From: Chloranthus sessilifolius
Taxonomy: Eukaryota > Streptophyta > Magnoliopsida > Chloranthales > Chloranthaceae
Direction: 5' to 3'
Assembly (NCBI GenBank): GCA_021018995.1
Contig: CM037587.1
Coordinates: forward strand, 65,367,604-65,431,603
Length of the DNA stretch: 64,000 bases
The position numbers and the translations under genes were made by a program. The notes beneath the pieces were generated by a model. That model made no database searches and had not been told where the DNA came from. It worked only from the letters and a program-made list of their open reading frames with translations. Below are positions 32,220 through 44,600 of the stretch, piece by piece; the stretch's first letter is position 1, and every line of letters begins with the position of its first letter.

Positions 32220-33605
32220 CTCCTTCCTGCACACATAACTTTTTGCACAGATCAGATACACAGAAAAAGGAGTGTAAAAACCCCTTTACAGATACACCCA
32301 CAATTTTTTGGTATATATATTTTTTTTATGTTTTTTGCTATTGTTTTTTTTGGTTTTGTTAAAAGGGAAAGAAAGGAGGCTAGTCATCACACCGGCTATT
32401 ATTTTGGGATGTGATGTAAGCGGTGCATTAGTAAAAAAAGGGAAATTATTATATGCACAGACTCTCTTTTTTTGTTCTTTCGGTTTTATGTATTCTCTCT
32501 CTTTTTTTTATTTATTATTTTTTAGGTGTGGTGCCTTGATTACTGGGTGAGATCTCGAGTCCTCTTTTGAGCATGGTCGAACCCATTTTCTATGGTTGGG
32601 CTTGAGTGAGTTTTAGCAGTTTCACCAAGGCCGGAACGTTAATCCCTTTGGATTGGGTCAAACCTTTCTCCTTACCTGGGATCATGCGTTTGACAATGCA
32701 GTTTCACAAAGACAACTCTGGTCGGGGCCTGATTCGAACTAGCATGAGTGGCCCAAAAAGGGGACCAGGGAGAGTAACCAAGAGGGCTCTTTAACCAATC
32801 ATTTCAAACCTTTCCTCTTTTTCTTTTTCTTTTTTTCTTTTCTCTCTTTTTTTGTTTATCTCCTTTTTTACCTGTGGCGCCCTTTCACGTTTTCACCACG
32901 TCCATGGGTTTAGCTCTCTTACTCTAAGCGCCCTTTCGGGTTTTCACCTGGTCCGCACAAACTCACTGTTTTTACCCGTAACGCCCTTTCGGGTTTTCAC
33001 CAGGTCCATCTTGCTTTGAGCTTGTATTTTTATTTTATTTTTTTATTTTTTTATTTTTCATTTCTTTTTTCAGCAGCCATGACATAGACGTTGATTCCAT
33101 CATAGCTGGCTGGATGGGGTTCTGGTGTCGTCTCACAACTCGGCTTGTGTTGACTTAACAGATATCATGACTGCTTGTAAACCTAAAAGAGGGCTTTCTT
33201 CAGGGTGTAGCTTGGCCATGGGTTAGGTTAGGATTTGAAGGTATGCTAGGCTAAAAGGGTTTTCTTGATACGACTTCAGTTTTCTCAACATACTTTCTTC
33301 CTTGGGGGTTTTTACTGTACATGTCCCACGATTCTTCTATATTTTTTTTATTCTTTTTGCACCATTTCAGGCAATCTCTTTTTGAGGTTTTGCTCTTTCG
33401 ATTTTTTTTTAAATTTTGATAGTAACTTTACTACCCTTTTTTTTGTATATATACACACACATTTTTTTTGGGGAAGGGGGTTATTGAAAGAGGGGCCCAG
33501 GCTCAAATGGGATAGCAAAGGATATCATTATTTTTAGGGACGCCTTTTTGGCTAATGTGCTTGGAATGATGGCCTATTTTGCCACGATTCTGCTTTCACC
33601 AATAC
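32220..33605. other. Tat-C spacer between convergent DUF7745-like gene and integrase
   Basis: T-rich, no coding region seen. It includes a small tandem array at 32870-33012 and several T/A homopolymers. The two coding directions meet here, so transcript ends from both strands should fall in it. Confidence 0.55.
32870..33012. repeat. Three tandem units of about 60 bp, 'gcgccctttcgggttttcac'
   Basis: Copies of GCGCCCTTTCGGGTTTTCAC followed by C(C/A)(A/T)GGTCC start at about 32876, 32929 and 32981. GC content is well above the T-rich surroundings. Confidence 0.8.
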
Positions 33606-34860
33606 TTACCTTATTATAGATAGACTAGAGAACCGTCGGACGATCCAAAGATTGATGGGCTTAGGAAGATGATATCTGTCCATGGTGGAGAGGCGGATGG
33701 CGTATCCCGGTAGCACCTCCCGAACGACATAAGGTCCTTCCCAGTTCAGCTTGAACTTCCCTCTCGGATCGGCATGGAGGGATGGGAAGATCTTCTTTAG
33801 CATAGTGTCTCCTACTTTTAGATCTCGACCGCGGACACATTTATTATAAGCGCATGCGATTCACCCTTGGTAAACTTGAGTATGGCACAAGGCTTGGAGT
33901 CTCTTCTCATCCAATAAGTTCAATTGTTCAAAGCGGGATCTCTCTCTCTGCTTTGGATAAACCTGATTCTATGAGGATTAGGAGCGAGGGTACTTCAACC
34001 TCAACTGGTGGGACGGCCTCGGTTCCATACACGAGGGAGAATGGTGTTGCCCCTGTAGTGGTACAGATCGAGGTTCTGTAGGCCCACAAAGAAAATGGCA
34101 ATATTTCGCTCCAATCTCGATAAGTGACAACCATTTTCTCAAGGATGCGGACGATCGTCTTGTTAGCAGCTTCCACGGCTCCATTAGTTTGAGGTCGATA
34201 AGGTGAAGAGCGATGGTAATTGATCTTGTATTGCTCACAAAAGGCTCATATGCGCTTATTTGCTAAATTTGTGTCATTGTCCGTGATGACATCTTTGGGT
34301 ACTCCAAATCGGCACACAATATTATTCTTGAGAAACTTCTCGACGTGACTGGCTATAATGTTGGCATATGACGCCGCTTCCACCCACTTGGGAAGTATCC
34401 AATGGCGACCGGGATGAACTGATGCCCATTCGATGCTTTCGGATTAATCATTCCGACGAAGTCAAGGCCCCACATAGCAAATGGCCAAAGAGTGTTCATG
34501 CAGTGACGATTGATGGTAGGAGCATGTATCAAACTGGAGTGTTCCTGACACTTGTATCATTTCTAAACATGTTTACAGTAATCTGATTCCATAGTGGTCC
34601 AAAAGTATCCCTACCGTAGAATTTTCTTGGCAAGCATGTGACCGCTGACGTGGGCTCCACATATTCCCTTGTGGATCTCCTTCATGATATTGATTACTTC
34701 ACTTTTTGCAAGGCACCTGAGCAAGATGTTATTGTACAATCGCTTATAAAGGCATTCCCCACAAATGACATAACCTGCTGCTAAATGTTGAATGGTTCGT
34801 CGGTCCATCTTGGACATACCCTCAGGGAAAGTTAGTGTCTCGAGGAAATTCTTGATATCT
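33606..34860 (-). pseudogene. Tat-C integrase
   Basis: Minus strand, in pieces. 34817-34611 has the zinc-binding start (EIHKGICGAHVSGHMLAKKIL). The core shows MWGLDFVGMI (first D, about 34470), TDND (second D, about 34285) and VEAANKTIVRILEKM (third acidic residue, 34176 and on), then PFSLWAYRTS and TGATPFSLVYGTEAVPP. The C-terminal segment (33803-33606) has FKLNWEGPYVV, the GPY module. Several stops and shifts separate the pieces. Family role: joining of element cDNA to the genome. Confidence 0.9.
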
Positions 34861-34910
34861 GAGAACCAAGGTGGCTCATCATCAGGCTTTATAGGTTCCT
34901 CAATCTGTAG

Positions 34911-35528
34911 CTAGAAGGCCGGCTCATTCCTTTGCTCGATCATGATCGGCTTCATCTCAGCACCATACGAGATTTCTATCATTGATGCCAACGTTGCTAG
35001 TGCATCGGTAAAGCGATTCCTTATTCGGGCGACATATGAGAATGTCACGTCTTGGAAGCAAGCTATCAGATCCTCAAGGTGCTCATGGTAGGGGATTAGT
35101 TTCTCATCTTTCGTCTTCCAGTCACCATTTGTCTTGCATATGATCAACTGCGAATCGCCAAACACTCGAAGGTGAGTTATATTCAGATCGAGGGCCGCCT
35201 GCAGACCAACGACATAAGCTTCATACTCAGCCATATTATTAGTACAAGGGAAGTCGAGCTTGATAGAGACGGGTGCATGGGATCCTTTCAGTGAAATTAA
35301 AATGGCGCCAACTCCCTGACCCTCGACATTTGTTGCCCCGTCAAAGTGCATTACCCATGGTTTCTCTGCTTCTTCGATATCGTCCTCTGTCATGAAGAGG
35401 ATGTCTTCATCGGGAAACTCAATTCTTAAAGGTTCATAATCTGGAAAAGGACTGTCGGCAAGATGATCTGCGAGTGCTTGCCCCTTAATCAACTTCTGAG
35501 TAACATATGTGATGTCGAACTCAGACAA
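34911..35528 (-). pseudogene. Tat-C archaeal-type RNase H (second RNase H)
   Basis: A 205-residue open stretch. The N-terminal part (FDITYVTQKLIKGQALADHLA) is the connection to the first RNase H. From about residue 57 the domain reads VMHFDGATN, NNMAEYEAYVVGL, LRVFGDSQLII and NRFTDALATLASM. The D, E, D, D catalytic set is complete, unlike most other enzymes here. An extra archaeal-type RNase H after the RT/RNase H is a hallmark of the Tat lineage. It presumably assists removal of RNA during reverse transcription. A TAG ends the open stretch just before integrase. Confidence 0.92.
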
Positions 35529-35966
35529 TAAAAGCTGCCATCGTACGGGTCACCCAGTGAGAGCTGGCTTCTCAAACAGGTACTTCAATGGGTCCATGCG
35601 GGCTAGGAGTAGCACGACTTGAGATAGTAAGTAATGGCAGAGCCTCTAAGTAGCCAATACAAGAGCCAGGCATGCCTTCTCCAGATGAGAATAGCGCGTT
35701 TCATAATCAATAAATTTCTTGCTCATATAGTAGATGGCCTGCTCTCTTCTTCCTGTTTTGTCATGCTACCCCAAGACTCATCCTATCGAAACATCCGTCA
35801 TGGAGAGATACATCAAGAGTGGTCTCCCCAGCTCGGGTGGTACCAAAATAGGTGGGTTAAGGAGGTAGCTTTTGATTTTATTGAATGCTGCCTGACAGTC
35901 ATCGTTCCATTCGACAGGTGAGTTCTTCCTTAGTAGCTTGAAGATCGGCGTGCAGATTGGAGTTAG
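35529..35966 (-). pseudogene. Tat-C classical RNase H remnant
   Basis: Between RT and the archaeal-type domain the minus strand has short readable pieces only, with many stops (for example PAFRQDESWGSMTKQEE-like fragments and an LF.SGE..MPGS segment). Position fits the ordinary Ty3-gypsy RNase H. No complete catalytic motif is readable, so it is strongly degraded. Confidence 0.5.
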
Positions 35967-36824
35967 CTATGTAATTAACCGACTGATATATTGTATTCTG
36001 CCCAGGAACTCTCTTACTTCTTTCTCGATAGATGGTGGCAGCATTTTAGTGATAGCTTTGACTTTAACTGGGTCGACCTCAATCCCTCTCCTACTGACGA
36101 TGAATCCTAACAGCTTTTCGGACATGGCACCAAACGTGCACTTCTGTGGATTCAGACATAACTTGTACTTTCTTAACCTTTCAAACAATTTCTAGAGGTT
36201 TATCAAGTGATCGCCTCGCTCCGATGACTTGGCTATCATCTCATCGACATATACTTCAATTTCTCAGTGCATCCTGTCAAGATATAGCGCAGTCATAGCT
36301 CTCTGGTACGTTGTACCAGCATTCTTCAGTCCAAATGGCATGACTTGATAGCAAAAGGTTCCCTAGGGGGTAATGAACGTCGTCTTCTCGCAATCAACCT
36401 CTGCCATCTTTATCTGGTTGTATCCTAAAAATCCCTCCATAAAAGAAAGCATCTTGTGCTTGGCAGTATTATCGACCAAGATGTCGATGTGTGGCAATGG
36501 GAAGTCGTCCTTCAGGCTCGCCCTGTTCAAATTGTGGAAATCGATGCACATGCGGACCTTTCCATCTTTCTTTAGTACAGGCATGATATTGGCTAGCCAC
36601 TACGGGTATTTAGATACCATGAGAAACCCCGCATCATACTGCTTGATGACTTCATCTTTGACTTTCAACATCCACTCGAGTCGGAGACGTCTCAACTTCT
36701 GCTTAACCGGCTTCATATCAGGGTAGAGAGACAACTCATGCTCGACCAAATTGGTGTCCAAACCAAGCATGTCCTCGTATGACCAAGCAAAAATGTCTTG
36801 GTATGACCATAGGAAGTCGATCAT
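35967..36824 (-). pseudogene. Tat-C reverse transcriptase
   Basis: Read in pieces 36824-36600, 36584-36363 and 36188-35967 with stops between. Motifs: DIFAWSYEDM, PVKQKLRRL, PVLKKDGKVRMCIDFHNLN, FPLPHIDILVD, CYQVMPFGLKNAGTTYQRAM, EVYVDEMIAKS and FLGFIVSRRGIE. The catalytic YVDD is YVDE here (GAT to GAG at the fourth position), and the FMEGFLGYNQI segment corresponds to the usual F.DG..GYNQI, with the first catalytic D as E. Copying of RNA to DNA would not be expected. Confidence 0.92.
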
Positions 36825-36829
36825 ACTTT

Positions 36830-38224
36830 TCCTTTCTTCGAGAGACAGTGATGTTTAGATCTTGGTTATTCTGGGAATCTCCTCAGTCCCTAAATTGATA
36901 TCTTCTGTTTCTTCAACAATGGGGGTAGGGCCATGCTCAAAGTTAGCAAACCGATCAAGGAGCTCATTGGGGAGCTCCTCCAAAGGACTATCCTCATCCA
37001 GACTTGTAACTCCTACCTCTTCCTGTATTTCTACAGGAAAGGGGGCGACTTTACGTGGGGCAGGTATTTCGATTAAGGCATTCTTTTATGGGATTTTATC
37101 TAGAATCTTAAAAGATAATATTTTTGGGTTTTGTATTTTTTCAATTGTTTTGAGATTTTGTATTTTTTCAATGTTTTTGAGATTTTTGTTTTCTCTAGAG
37201 ACGGACCCTTGGCAAAGTGGGTTGCTATATATACAAGGTATTGCCTGCCAAGGGCTTATCTAACTTTTATAGGTTATTATTTTTTTAGAAAATGGGTGTC
37301 AAATGTTAGGCCACTCCTCGCTTTCAGGGATTGGGGTAAAGATCTCCAATTGCGTACCTGGGGGGCCGCTCCTTTACCTGTTGCGATGGAGGGTGCTGAC
37401 TGATATGGTTTATTAGAGTCAGCCTCCATCATATTGATTCTCATTTCGTCTGAGATGGTGCCCTCAAATGATAACTTGGTTTTATGGTGATTTATCACCA
37501 GGGGAGTTTGTTTAGGTACTGGTCGTCGTTCCTCAAAGAGGGATAAGGCAGCTAAATCTATCTCCAAGCTGAGAAGGGAGATCTGGGGATTGGTGGGATG
37601 GATTGGGGCTATGGGCTTGTGTGGGGTCAAATGGGTTACCCCATTTCAATCGATCTTCACGGCCCCTGCGCTGACAAAGGAATCCCTTATGTGCGGCCTA
37701 GGGCGAGGTTTCTATTCTATGTTGATTCCTCGAGCTCTTACAACTGTAGCGACCCTGGCTTTCTCTTTAGCCTCTCGGACCTCTTCTTCTGTGGGCTTGT
37801 ATCCTAGCCCAAATCGAACCTTCTGTCCCTTGGCAACGACTGGCTCTCTCCTTCCTTGTAATCTGGGTCCCAAACCCTTTCCTTTCTGATAGCCCCACTT
37901 TTAGAGCATAGCCACCGCCACTATCATTCCGCCTCTAGTCTTATGTATGACGCCCTCAATGGGCTCCGGGAGTATCGTTGACACCTCATATTCAAAACTG
38001 TGGAGGTCAATGTCCTCAGCGGTGTGCGGCACATCTAACATATTGGGTTTTTCGGTGCTATTGGCAACCTTTTATTTCTCACTATGCCCCTCACCGATGA
38101 TCATGATGATCTTGTGCCTAGACACAAACTTGAGTTTCTGGTGCAAAGTGGAAGGTATGGCTTCGACCTTGTGTAGCCACGGGCACCCCAACAATAAGTT
38201 AAACAAGGATTTGATATCCATTAC
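36830..38224 (-). pseudogene. Tat-C protease-RT linker with G-patch-like segment
   Basis: The minus-strand reading continues from the protease (LFNLLLGCPWLHKVEAIPSTLHQ) through stops to about 37900-37845, where KWGYQKGKGLGPRLQG is a G-patch-like motif (hydrophobic-GY..G.GLG..LQG). G-patch motifs in RNA-binding proteins contact helicases, and Tat-type polyproteins often carry one at this place. A further open stretch, 37630-37277, is P/S-rich without recognisable motif. Its role in the element is not known to me. Confidence 0.65.
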
Positions 38225-38722
38225 TTAAAACAAGATGGAAAAGGTTATTGGCCCGATCAACAGCTCAAGATCAACTTCTCCCATTATTTCTCTCCTGGTA
38301 TTGTCAAAACCTCTAGCGCTAGTCCTCGTGGGCCTCAACATGCATGGATCGACCCCGATCTTGGTGGCTGTTCTTAACGGGCATATGTTCAATGCGGACC
38401 CATTATCAATCAAAACCAGGGGAATGACCATATTTCCACACTCAACGGATATGTTTAAGGATTTCGAGTGGCTACGTCCTTCCTCAGGTAGATCAACATC
38501 AGAGAATGAGATGGCATTTGGAGCCATCACTTGCCCAATTATCTGCCCGACTTCATCTGGGCTGACTTGGAGCGACACATGAGCATTTTTTAATGCCCCC
38601 ATTAATATTTGAAAATGGAGTGGGAACATCATCAACAGATCCCAAACGGTTATATGGGCGGGCATTCTTCTCAGCTGAGTCTCTAGTATGTGTTCTCGAC
38701 TCATTTTCTCGAATGGGTTCAC
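38225..38722 (-). pseudogene. Tat-C aspartic protease
   Basis: A 165-residue open stretch starting within gag-pol. LVLIDNGSALNICP at about residues 103-116 is the active site (D-N-G-S instead of D-S/T-G-S; the catalytic D is kept), followed by ARGFDNTRREIMGEVDLELLIGP, the flap region. It continues after a stop with the second motif (LLLGCPWLH). An aspartic protease processes the Gag-Pol polyprotein in this lineage. Confidence 0.85.
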
Positions 38723-39346
38723 TGCGCTATCGTTCTTTCCCTTTGTCTGGGCTTGTGCTGCCGCTAATGCTTCAGGCTATTTTGATATCTTCCCTGACCT
38801 GGTAATAAAGTCCATGGCCCCCTCTCTACTGCTACTATCGGTGTTAGCGTTGGTCTGTTCATAACTCAGCGGGACCTAGTGAGGATCATAGGTTGGTCCC
38901 AATATCTGAAATGGTATAGCTATCGATGTCGGAGGCACTTGTACTGCAGGCTCAGGAGGTGTGGGAAACACTTGGTTTATTTCGGTGGTAGCGGGTTGGG
39001 TGGCAAAATTGGGCCAGATGGGGTTGGTGAAGCTTGAGGGTGGTGGTATCAGGGAGAAGGAGGTAAAAGTAGGCCATTGATAGCTGGTAGGTGCTGGTGG
39101 GAGATGGGGGGTTTGATGGGCCGTTAGGTAATTGACCGGGGTGGTGGAGTTTGCCGGTGGCTAAACTGGGGGCCATGGGGTGGGCGTAGGCCATGGATAA
39201 CTGACGAGTGCAGGTGTAAGATTGGGGGCTTGATGGTTTATTGGGTAATTGACGGGGGTGGTGGTGTATGGCTGATATGCATTTATGTGCACATAATTGA
39301 CAGGGGTGGGTGATGGAAAGTATGCCCTGATATCCAAGGGTTCAAT
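38723..39346 (-). pseudogene. Tat-C gag-to-protease linker, proline-rich
   Basis: Short minus-strand open pieces rich in P, S, T and H (for example around 39194-38952) with frame changes. The plus strand is G-rich with repeats of 'ggtggtggagtttgccggtg' type. I see no domain. Confidence 0.45.
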
Positions 39347-39800
39347 TTATGGAGTCGAGTTGGGGAAATAATCTGACAAATTCAGGGGTTCAATTACCCC
39401 GATGTTCCTTTCTTCAATATTCTTTGACAACGACACCACATAACTCTCCCGATCACTGATGTAATTGGATGGGTCAAACTCAAACTCCTCTTCATTTTCT
39501 ACCATTCCGACGGTGGGTCTGAGACCTGCTCCTCCGATAGGATGTGGGGGTAGTGGCACCTGGTGAATATTTGCATGCTGAGAAGGAGCAGGGGGGATGA
39601 TTTTTCTGGCATTGATCAAATCTTGGATTGCATGCTTCAATGGATCGTAGTTCTTCTGGATCTGATGGGGAGGAGGTTGTGGTTGACGAATAGTGACTAA
39701 TCCTTTGTCCCAGAGGCAAAAGTACACTCAACGATTGCCCCAGAGGCATAAAAACTCGATCATAGTGGGCTCTCCTCTGCTCCGGAGTCATTTGCATTCC
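39347..39800 (-). pseudogene. Tat-C gag, C-terminal part after the nested insertion
   Basis: Two overlapping minus-strand frames. The first begins right at the insertion point (MQMTPEQRRAHYDRVFMPLGQSLSVLL) and the second continues (LVTIRQPQPPPHQIQKNYDPLKHAIQDLINARKI), with a frameshift around 39725. In relatives a C-x2-H-x4-GH-x4-C zinc-knuckle-like motif separates KNYDP from LKHAIQDLI. Here the two parts join directly, so the motif has been lost. The reading is in phase with the other side of the insertion (RIGNGQ | GMQMTPEQ). Confidence 0.75.
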
Positions 39801-39805
39801 CTGCC

Positions 39806-41684
39806 TGTTGAGAACTGGAAAATACCATTTTTCACCCCTTAATCTGGGCCTTGATAGACCCTTGAGAGAACTAAATAAGTATTTTAAGTGCCTATGTTGC
39901 AGCTAACAATAAAGACATGCTTAACCATAAAAGCAGCTCAAAAGTGCCAAAAAGATGACAATCCATGTCAGTCCAAAGGAAGGAAGTGAAGAAACAACCT
40001 CATCAGCTGTGGAAAGGTCTAAATAGAAGAGGCAAAGACCTGTAAGAGAAGCAGGGAACATTTCGAGAAATGCACTCTGAGTTCTTTTCAAGAAGAACTT
40101 GCACTTTTCAGAAAGAACCTTGAACTTTGCGAAAAGAAGAAAACCCTCCTCGAAAAGAAGACTAAACTTTGCGAACAGAGCTTCAGAAGTCATTGAACCT
40201 TGCGAAAAGGCCCCTAAACTCTGCGAAAAGGACTAAAACTCCAGGTGTAGCTTTCGAAGAGCATCTGAACTCCTCGAAAAGAATATTGAACTTTGCGAAC
40301 AGAGCTTCAGAAGTCATTGGACTTTGCGTAAAGGCCCCTGGTCTCTGCGAAAGGGTATTCTGGAGATTCGCAGCTTTACCAAGGGCAATTCAAGAATGCT
40401 ACACGCTACAATGCATTGAAAAGCCCAGACATTCCGGAAGATTCGAGCACGAACCAAAGGCATATTCCACCCCATGTGAACACCCAAAGATGAAATTACT
40501 TGGCGGAACTTCTAGAAACTCTAACAAACTTTCAAAATGCATACCGTAATTGATGCCTCTGCTTTCGATTGGTGAACCAGATCAAGCGATTACGATTGGC
40601 GACAGTACAGATCTGGATCCTGGTGCTCGACTCCTATTGGTTGATACAGATCTATCCAATTCTGATTGGTTGATACACATTTGAGCTGGCTTAGGGAAAA
40701 CTATAAATAGACGAACCATTTGCCCAAATTGGGTATCCAGATTTTAGAGTTTTCATCTCTGTTTCCCTCATTCCCGTCAGATAGTTTATCTGAACCCCCT
40801 GTAATCCCTTCTTGTAGTTTACCTTTGAGAGCCATTGTGAGTGATTTGTACTTCCAAGTTCGGATTCAAGACTGTAAATCTGAGGGCTCTAAGAAGCCGT
40901 TTCAGAATTGTAATTTTGGATTTTAAAAGGTTCGTAATTTGTGTCTTCTCCATTGGAGTCATGTCGAGGGTTACGAATGTTCACCTTAGTGCATTAGACT
41001 TCTTTAGATTCACTCATCCGCATGCAACTTCCCTTAATTCATCACTTCGTGCGTAATTAGCGTTGGTAACCTAATTCTAGCAAAGATTTACAAATGATGA
41101 TCATGTTACAACTAAAGAATAGGCCATTAACTATTGGATGATCTGTGACCATTTAAGTGATGATCATAGCCATAAGTCTAAACCTATTCCTTAATTCGGA
41201 TTTATTTCTCTTACATCCCGGGTAGCCGATGAAGATTGAATCTCGCTGAACTACTGATTCTCCATTAAAATTGAGAGGCTAAAGTACATGAAGCTATTAT
41301 TTCGCATTTGTCTTATTTTAAACGCGTTTCCCAACTCGGATCCGGATCAAGTAGTTAGTTCTTTTCTTTATTTTCTTATAGTTAAATGTGACACAATCCA
41401 ACACTCTCTTTTATCTATTCTTTTTTTTAGATAATTATAGAGGCCAGATCTGGTAGCTCAGATCTGGAGGTTTATCTTAAATTTTAAATCAATTCCCTGT
41501 GGACGATCTTTTACTCACTTACATTTAAAACTTGCTACAATTGGCCCTAATCTTGCAGGCCAGTGTTAGCCCCAATGTGCTGATATCCCTTTCATAAGTT
41601 AACATCCATATAACCTAGCATTCTTTAATTCTTTAATTTTTGATTCATAATGCACACAATTATGGCACACTTGGAGCGACATCA
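39806..41684 (+). repeat. 5' LTR of the non-autonomous element (1,879 bp)
   Basis: TG...CA ends, followed by spacer and PBS. It contains a loose array of 'ctttgcgaaaagg' and 'cctcgaaaagaa' motifs (40080-40390), and a TATA box CTATAAATAG at 40701-40710. Many short indels separate it from the 3' LTR. Confidence 0.95.
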
Positions 41685-44600
41685 AGTTTTTGGCGCCGTT
41701 GCCGGGGAATAGATTTTAAAATTGGTAGACCTAAGTTTTTCTATTTTGTAGATTTGATTTTTATTTTAATTTTTGCTTTAAACCTGCACTTTGCATTCCA
41801 AGTGCTTGATTAAATGTCTGTAGCTTTTGTATAGAAAACCTTTTTACCGGTAATTTTTATTTTTTTATTTTTCGAGTTTTATTCTTTGCCTTCTAGTTAT
41901 TTGAATAAATGTCACGCCACTCTTTTGTCTTTTGTCAAATTTGGGCAAGAGTCGTGAGTTTTTCTTTTATTTTTGTCAATACTTGAATAAGGTATCGCAG
42001 TTTTTGGATGTTTGCAGATCCGAGCAGCCGTCCAACAAGGAGCATCTGGACCAAAAGTGGAGCAGATCCGCTTGAGTTTGCATCCTTCTCCTTTGTATTC
42101 ATTTTCTATTTTTAAATTCTTGAGAACCAGCAATTCATTGTGTTTAATGTTTGTTTTGATTATAATTTCTCTTTTAGGCATCTTGATTTTTTTTTTACAA
42201 AACCAAATACAAAATAAAAGAAGTCGAAAACACAAATAGAAAATCTCCGAGTTGTTTCTCATTATTTTCGAAGAGTAAATAAGGGCTCTTGTTGAGCCGG
42301 GCTGATCCAAAACAAGTAAAAAAATAATAATAATAAAAATAGAAAATTATAAAACAATATAGATATCTTCCTAGGATAATGTTTTTCCATTTGCATCCAC
42401 TTTTCCCATCCGGACTCTTTGAGATCATTTTTTTTAGGAATCATGTAGGATAATGAGTAGTGAATCATAGGTCGTTTTGAATATTCAATGGACCCACTAA
42501 TTTTATTTTCCTTGAGATTTCTTCATCATAAAGGGTCTCAAATTGTGTGAACCCCTGCTTTTAATATGTGCTCCCATGCTTCATTATTTTTTTTTTCATA
42601 CACATCATCAACAAAGGGTCAATCTTATGAATCTTGCTTTTCGTATTCTGCTAATCATTTTTATAATCACTTAGATTCATAAGTATCTCGTGCTTTTGGG
42701 TTTGTTTCTTTGGGCTTAGGATACATCATTTGGCATTAGATTTTCTGTTTAGGAATTTTAGTTTCAAATTCTTTTTAGATCACGATTTTTTTTCTTTCTT
42801 AGGTTAATGTGTCCTCGTTTTCGATTTTCGTCATTTTTCGTGAGTATAGTTAGTTTATAACTTTGTTTTCCTATTTTGCATTCACAAATTCAGTTTTGTA
42901 TCAACACTTTTCTTTTTCTTTTTAACTTTGTATTCATCCTTACCTTGCTTTTACTATTTCTCGTTATTAGCATTAGTTTCCTTTCATTTGCATAGTAATC
43001 CTTCTATTTGTTAGATTTTATTTAGCAGTTCTAGCATTGTTTTGTTGATTTTCTTGCATTTGTATATCCTGCTTTTCCATTTCCTTGCTCATATCTTCGC
43101 TTTTACATTTTTATTTTCTCAGCATATAGTTTAGATTTTTCTCGTTCTTAGTTTTTCTTTCTTCTTTACCTCACGCCTAATCTCTCATTGCCTAGAACAT
43201 TGAGGACAATGTTCATCTTAGGTTTGGGGTATGGTATGCCAATGAAATAAGTTAATGCTTGATGCTTATGACCGAGAATTTTTGAAAATGAAGTAATTTC
43301 ACACCATTGCTTTTGAAAAATGAGGAAGTTAAAACTTTTAAAATTAATTTCTAGTGTAATTCTAATACTTTCATGAAGTGAAGGTCGAAAATTTCTAAAA
43401 AAAAAATTGATGTTTTAGTAAACCTAAATGAGAGAAAACAAAGGATGATATACCTCAGAATTTAATAGAAAACCACACCGGTGAGATTTGGACCGAAATG
43501 TATTCTTTGGAGGTATAAATTGGCGCGCTTTTTCGCTCTAGGACTGTTGAACTCGCTTGTTTTCACTAGAAGTTACACATATCCAAGTTAAAATATCTTG
43601 ACAAAGAATCATGATATTAAAGACATGATGTAAGGCCTCCTTTTGGACAGCTTTGAACTTCAAAACCCAACCTTTTCAAATCGCCTTGATACACACCAAT
43701 TGAGCTTTATAAATCCAAGATTTCTTTGAAACCTCATCAACCTCATTTAGCCTAACCCTCACTCCGAGAATTCAAGGTAAAGGAAAGAAAGTCAAGAAAG
43801 GTGAGTTGGGTAACAGCTTGGTAAAAGAAAAGAAAATAATTGAAGGCAATGATGTATCAGAAGAAATGTGGCATTCCACCAATGTTGATTTGAAAAAAAA
43901 AAAAAAAAAAAAAAGAAAAGGAGAAGGCATTTCATTGGAAGTTTGAAAAGAAAGAGAAAAGATGGCCACTTTGGCTCAAAATTCAAAGAAGAAGATGAAA
44001 TTGTGTCAATTGAAGAAGGTGTGTCTATCACCTCCTTACCTTGACCGACTTCTCAATTTTGAACTCCATTCCACCCTTTATTCTTGATAAATTTCACCCA
44101 TAAGCCACATTACAACCCAAGTTAAAGTCCTTCTTGATCTGGTGATGGATTGAGTTGTCACATGGAGATAAGGATTTGTGTAATCTATGGTGAAAAAATA
44201 GTAAATTCGTAATCAAAAGCAATGCCTATGCTTCTGCCTTACAATCCTATTTGAGGACCAGTAATTGCTCTTGAGTCAGTGTGAAATAGTGCAACCCTCA
44301 TATTTACATGGTGAGTGAAAACCCGGTGAGAGTTGAGTTTGAAATCAAATTATTTGGGGTAACATCAAAACTGAATTCTCAAATAGAAGGCAAGCTTTTC
44401 ATTAATTTTTCTTGTAAAAACTTTTGACACCAATCGAGTGAATGGTAAAGGAATTACAAGAGAATTTTAGTTTTGAACTGATGTTTTCTTAAAAACTTCT
44501 TACAACTTTGTTGATGCAGATGTGAATAACTGATTGGATAAAAGTTTGCTTTTAATGTAACTGCATTGATCTTAATCGATTTATTGGAGAAGTTTGTGGG

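Noticed and set aside
37130..37200. Short 'ttttgagattttgtattttt' repeats as a promoter in Tat-C pol
   Set aside because: Simple local duplication in a degenerate linker; no TATA-leader-ORF arrangement follows.
41912..42468. Minus-strand ORFs in the non-autonomous element
   Set aside because: AT-rich, low complexity, no homology that I recognise; the element direction is plus.
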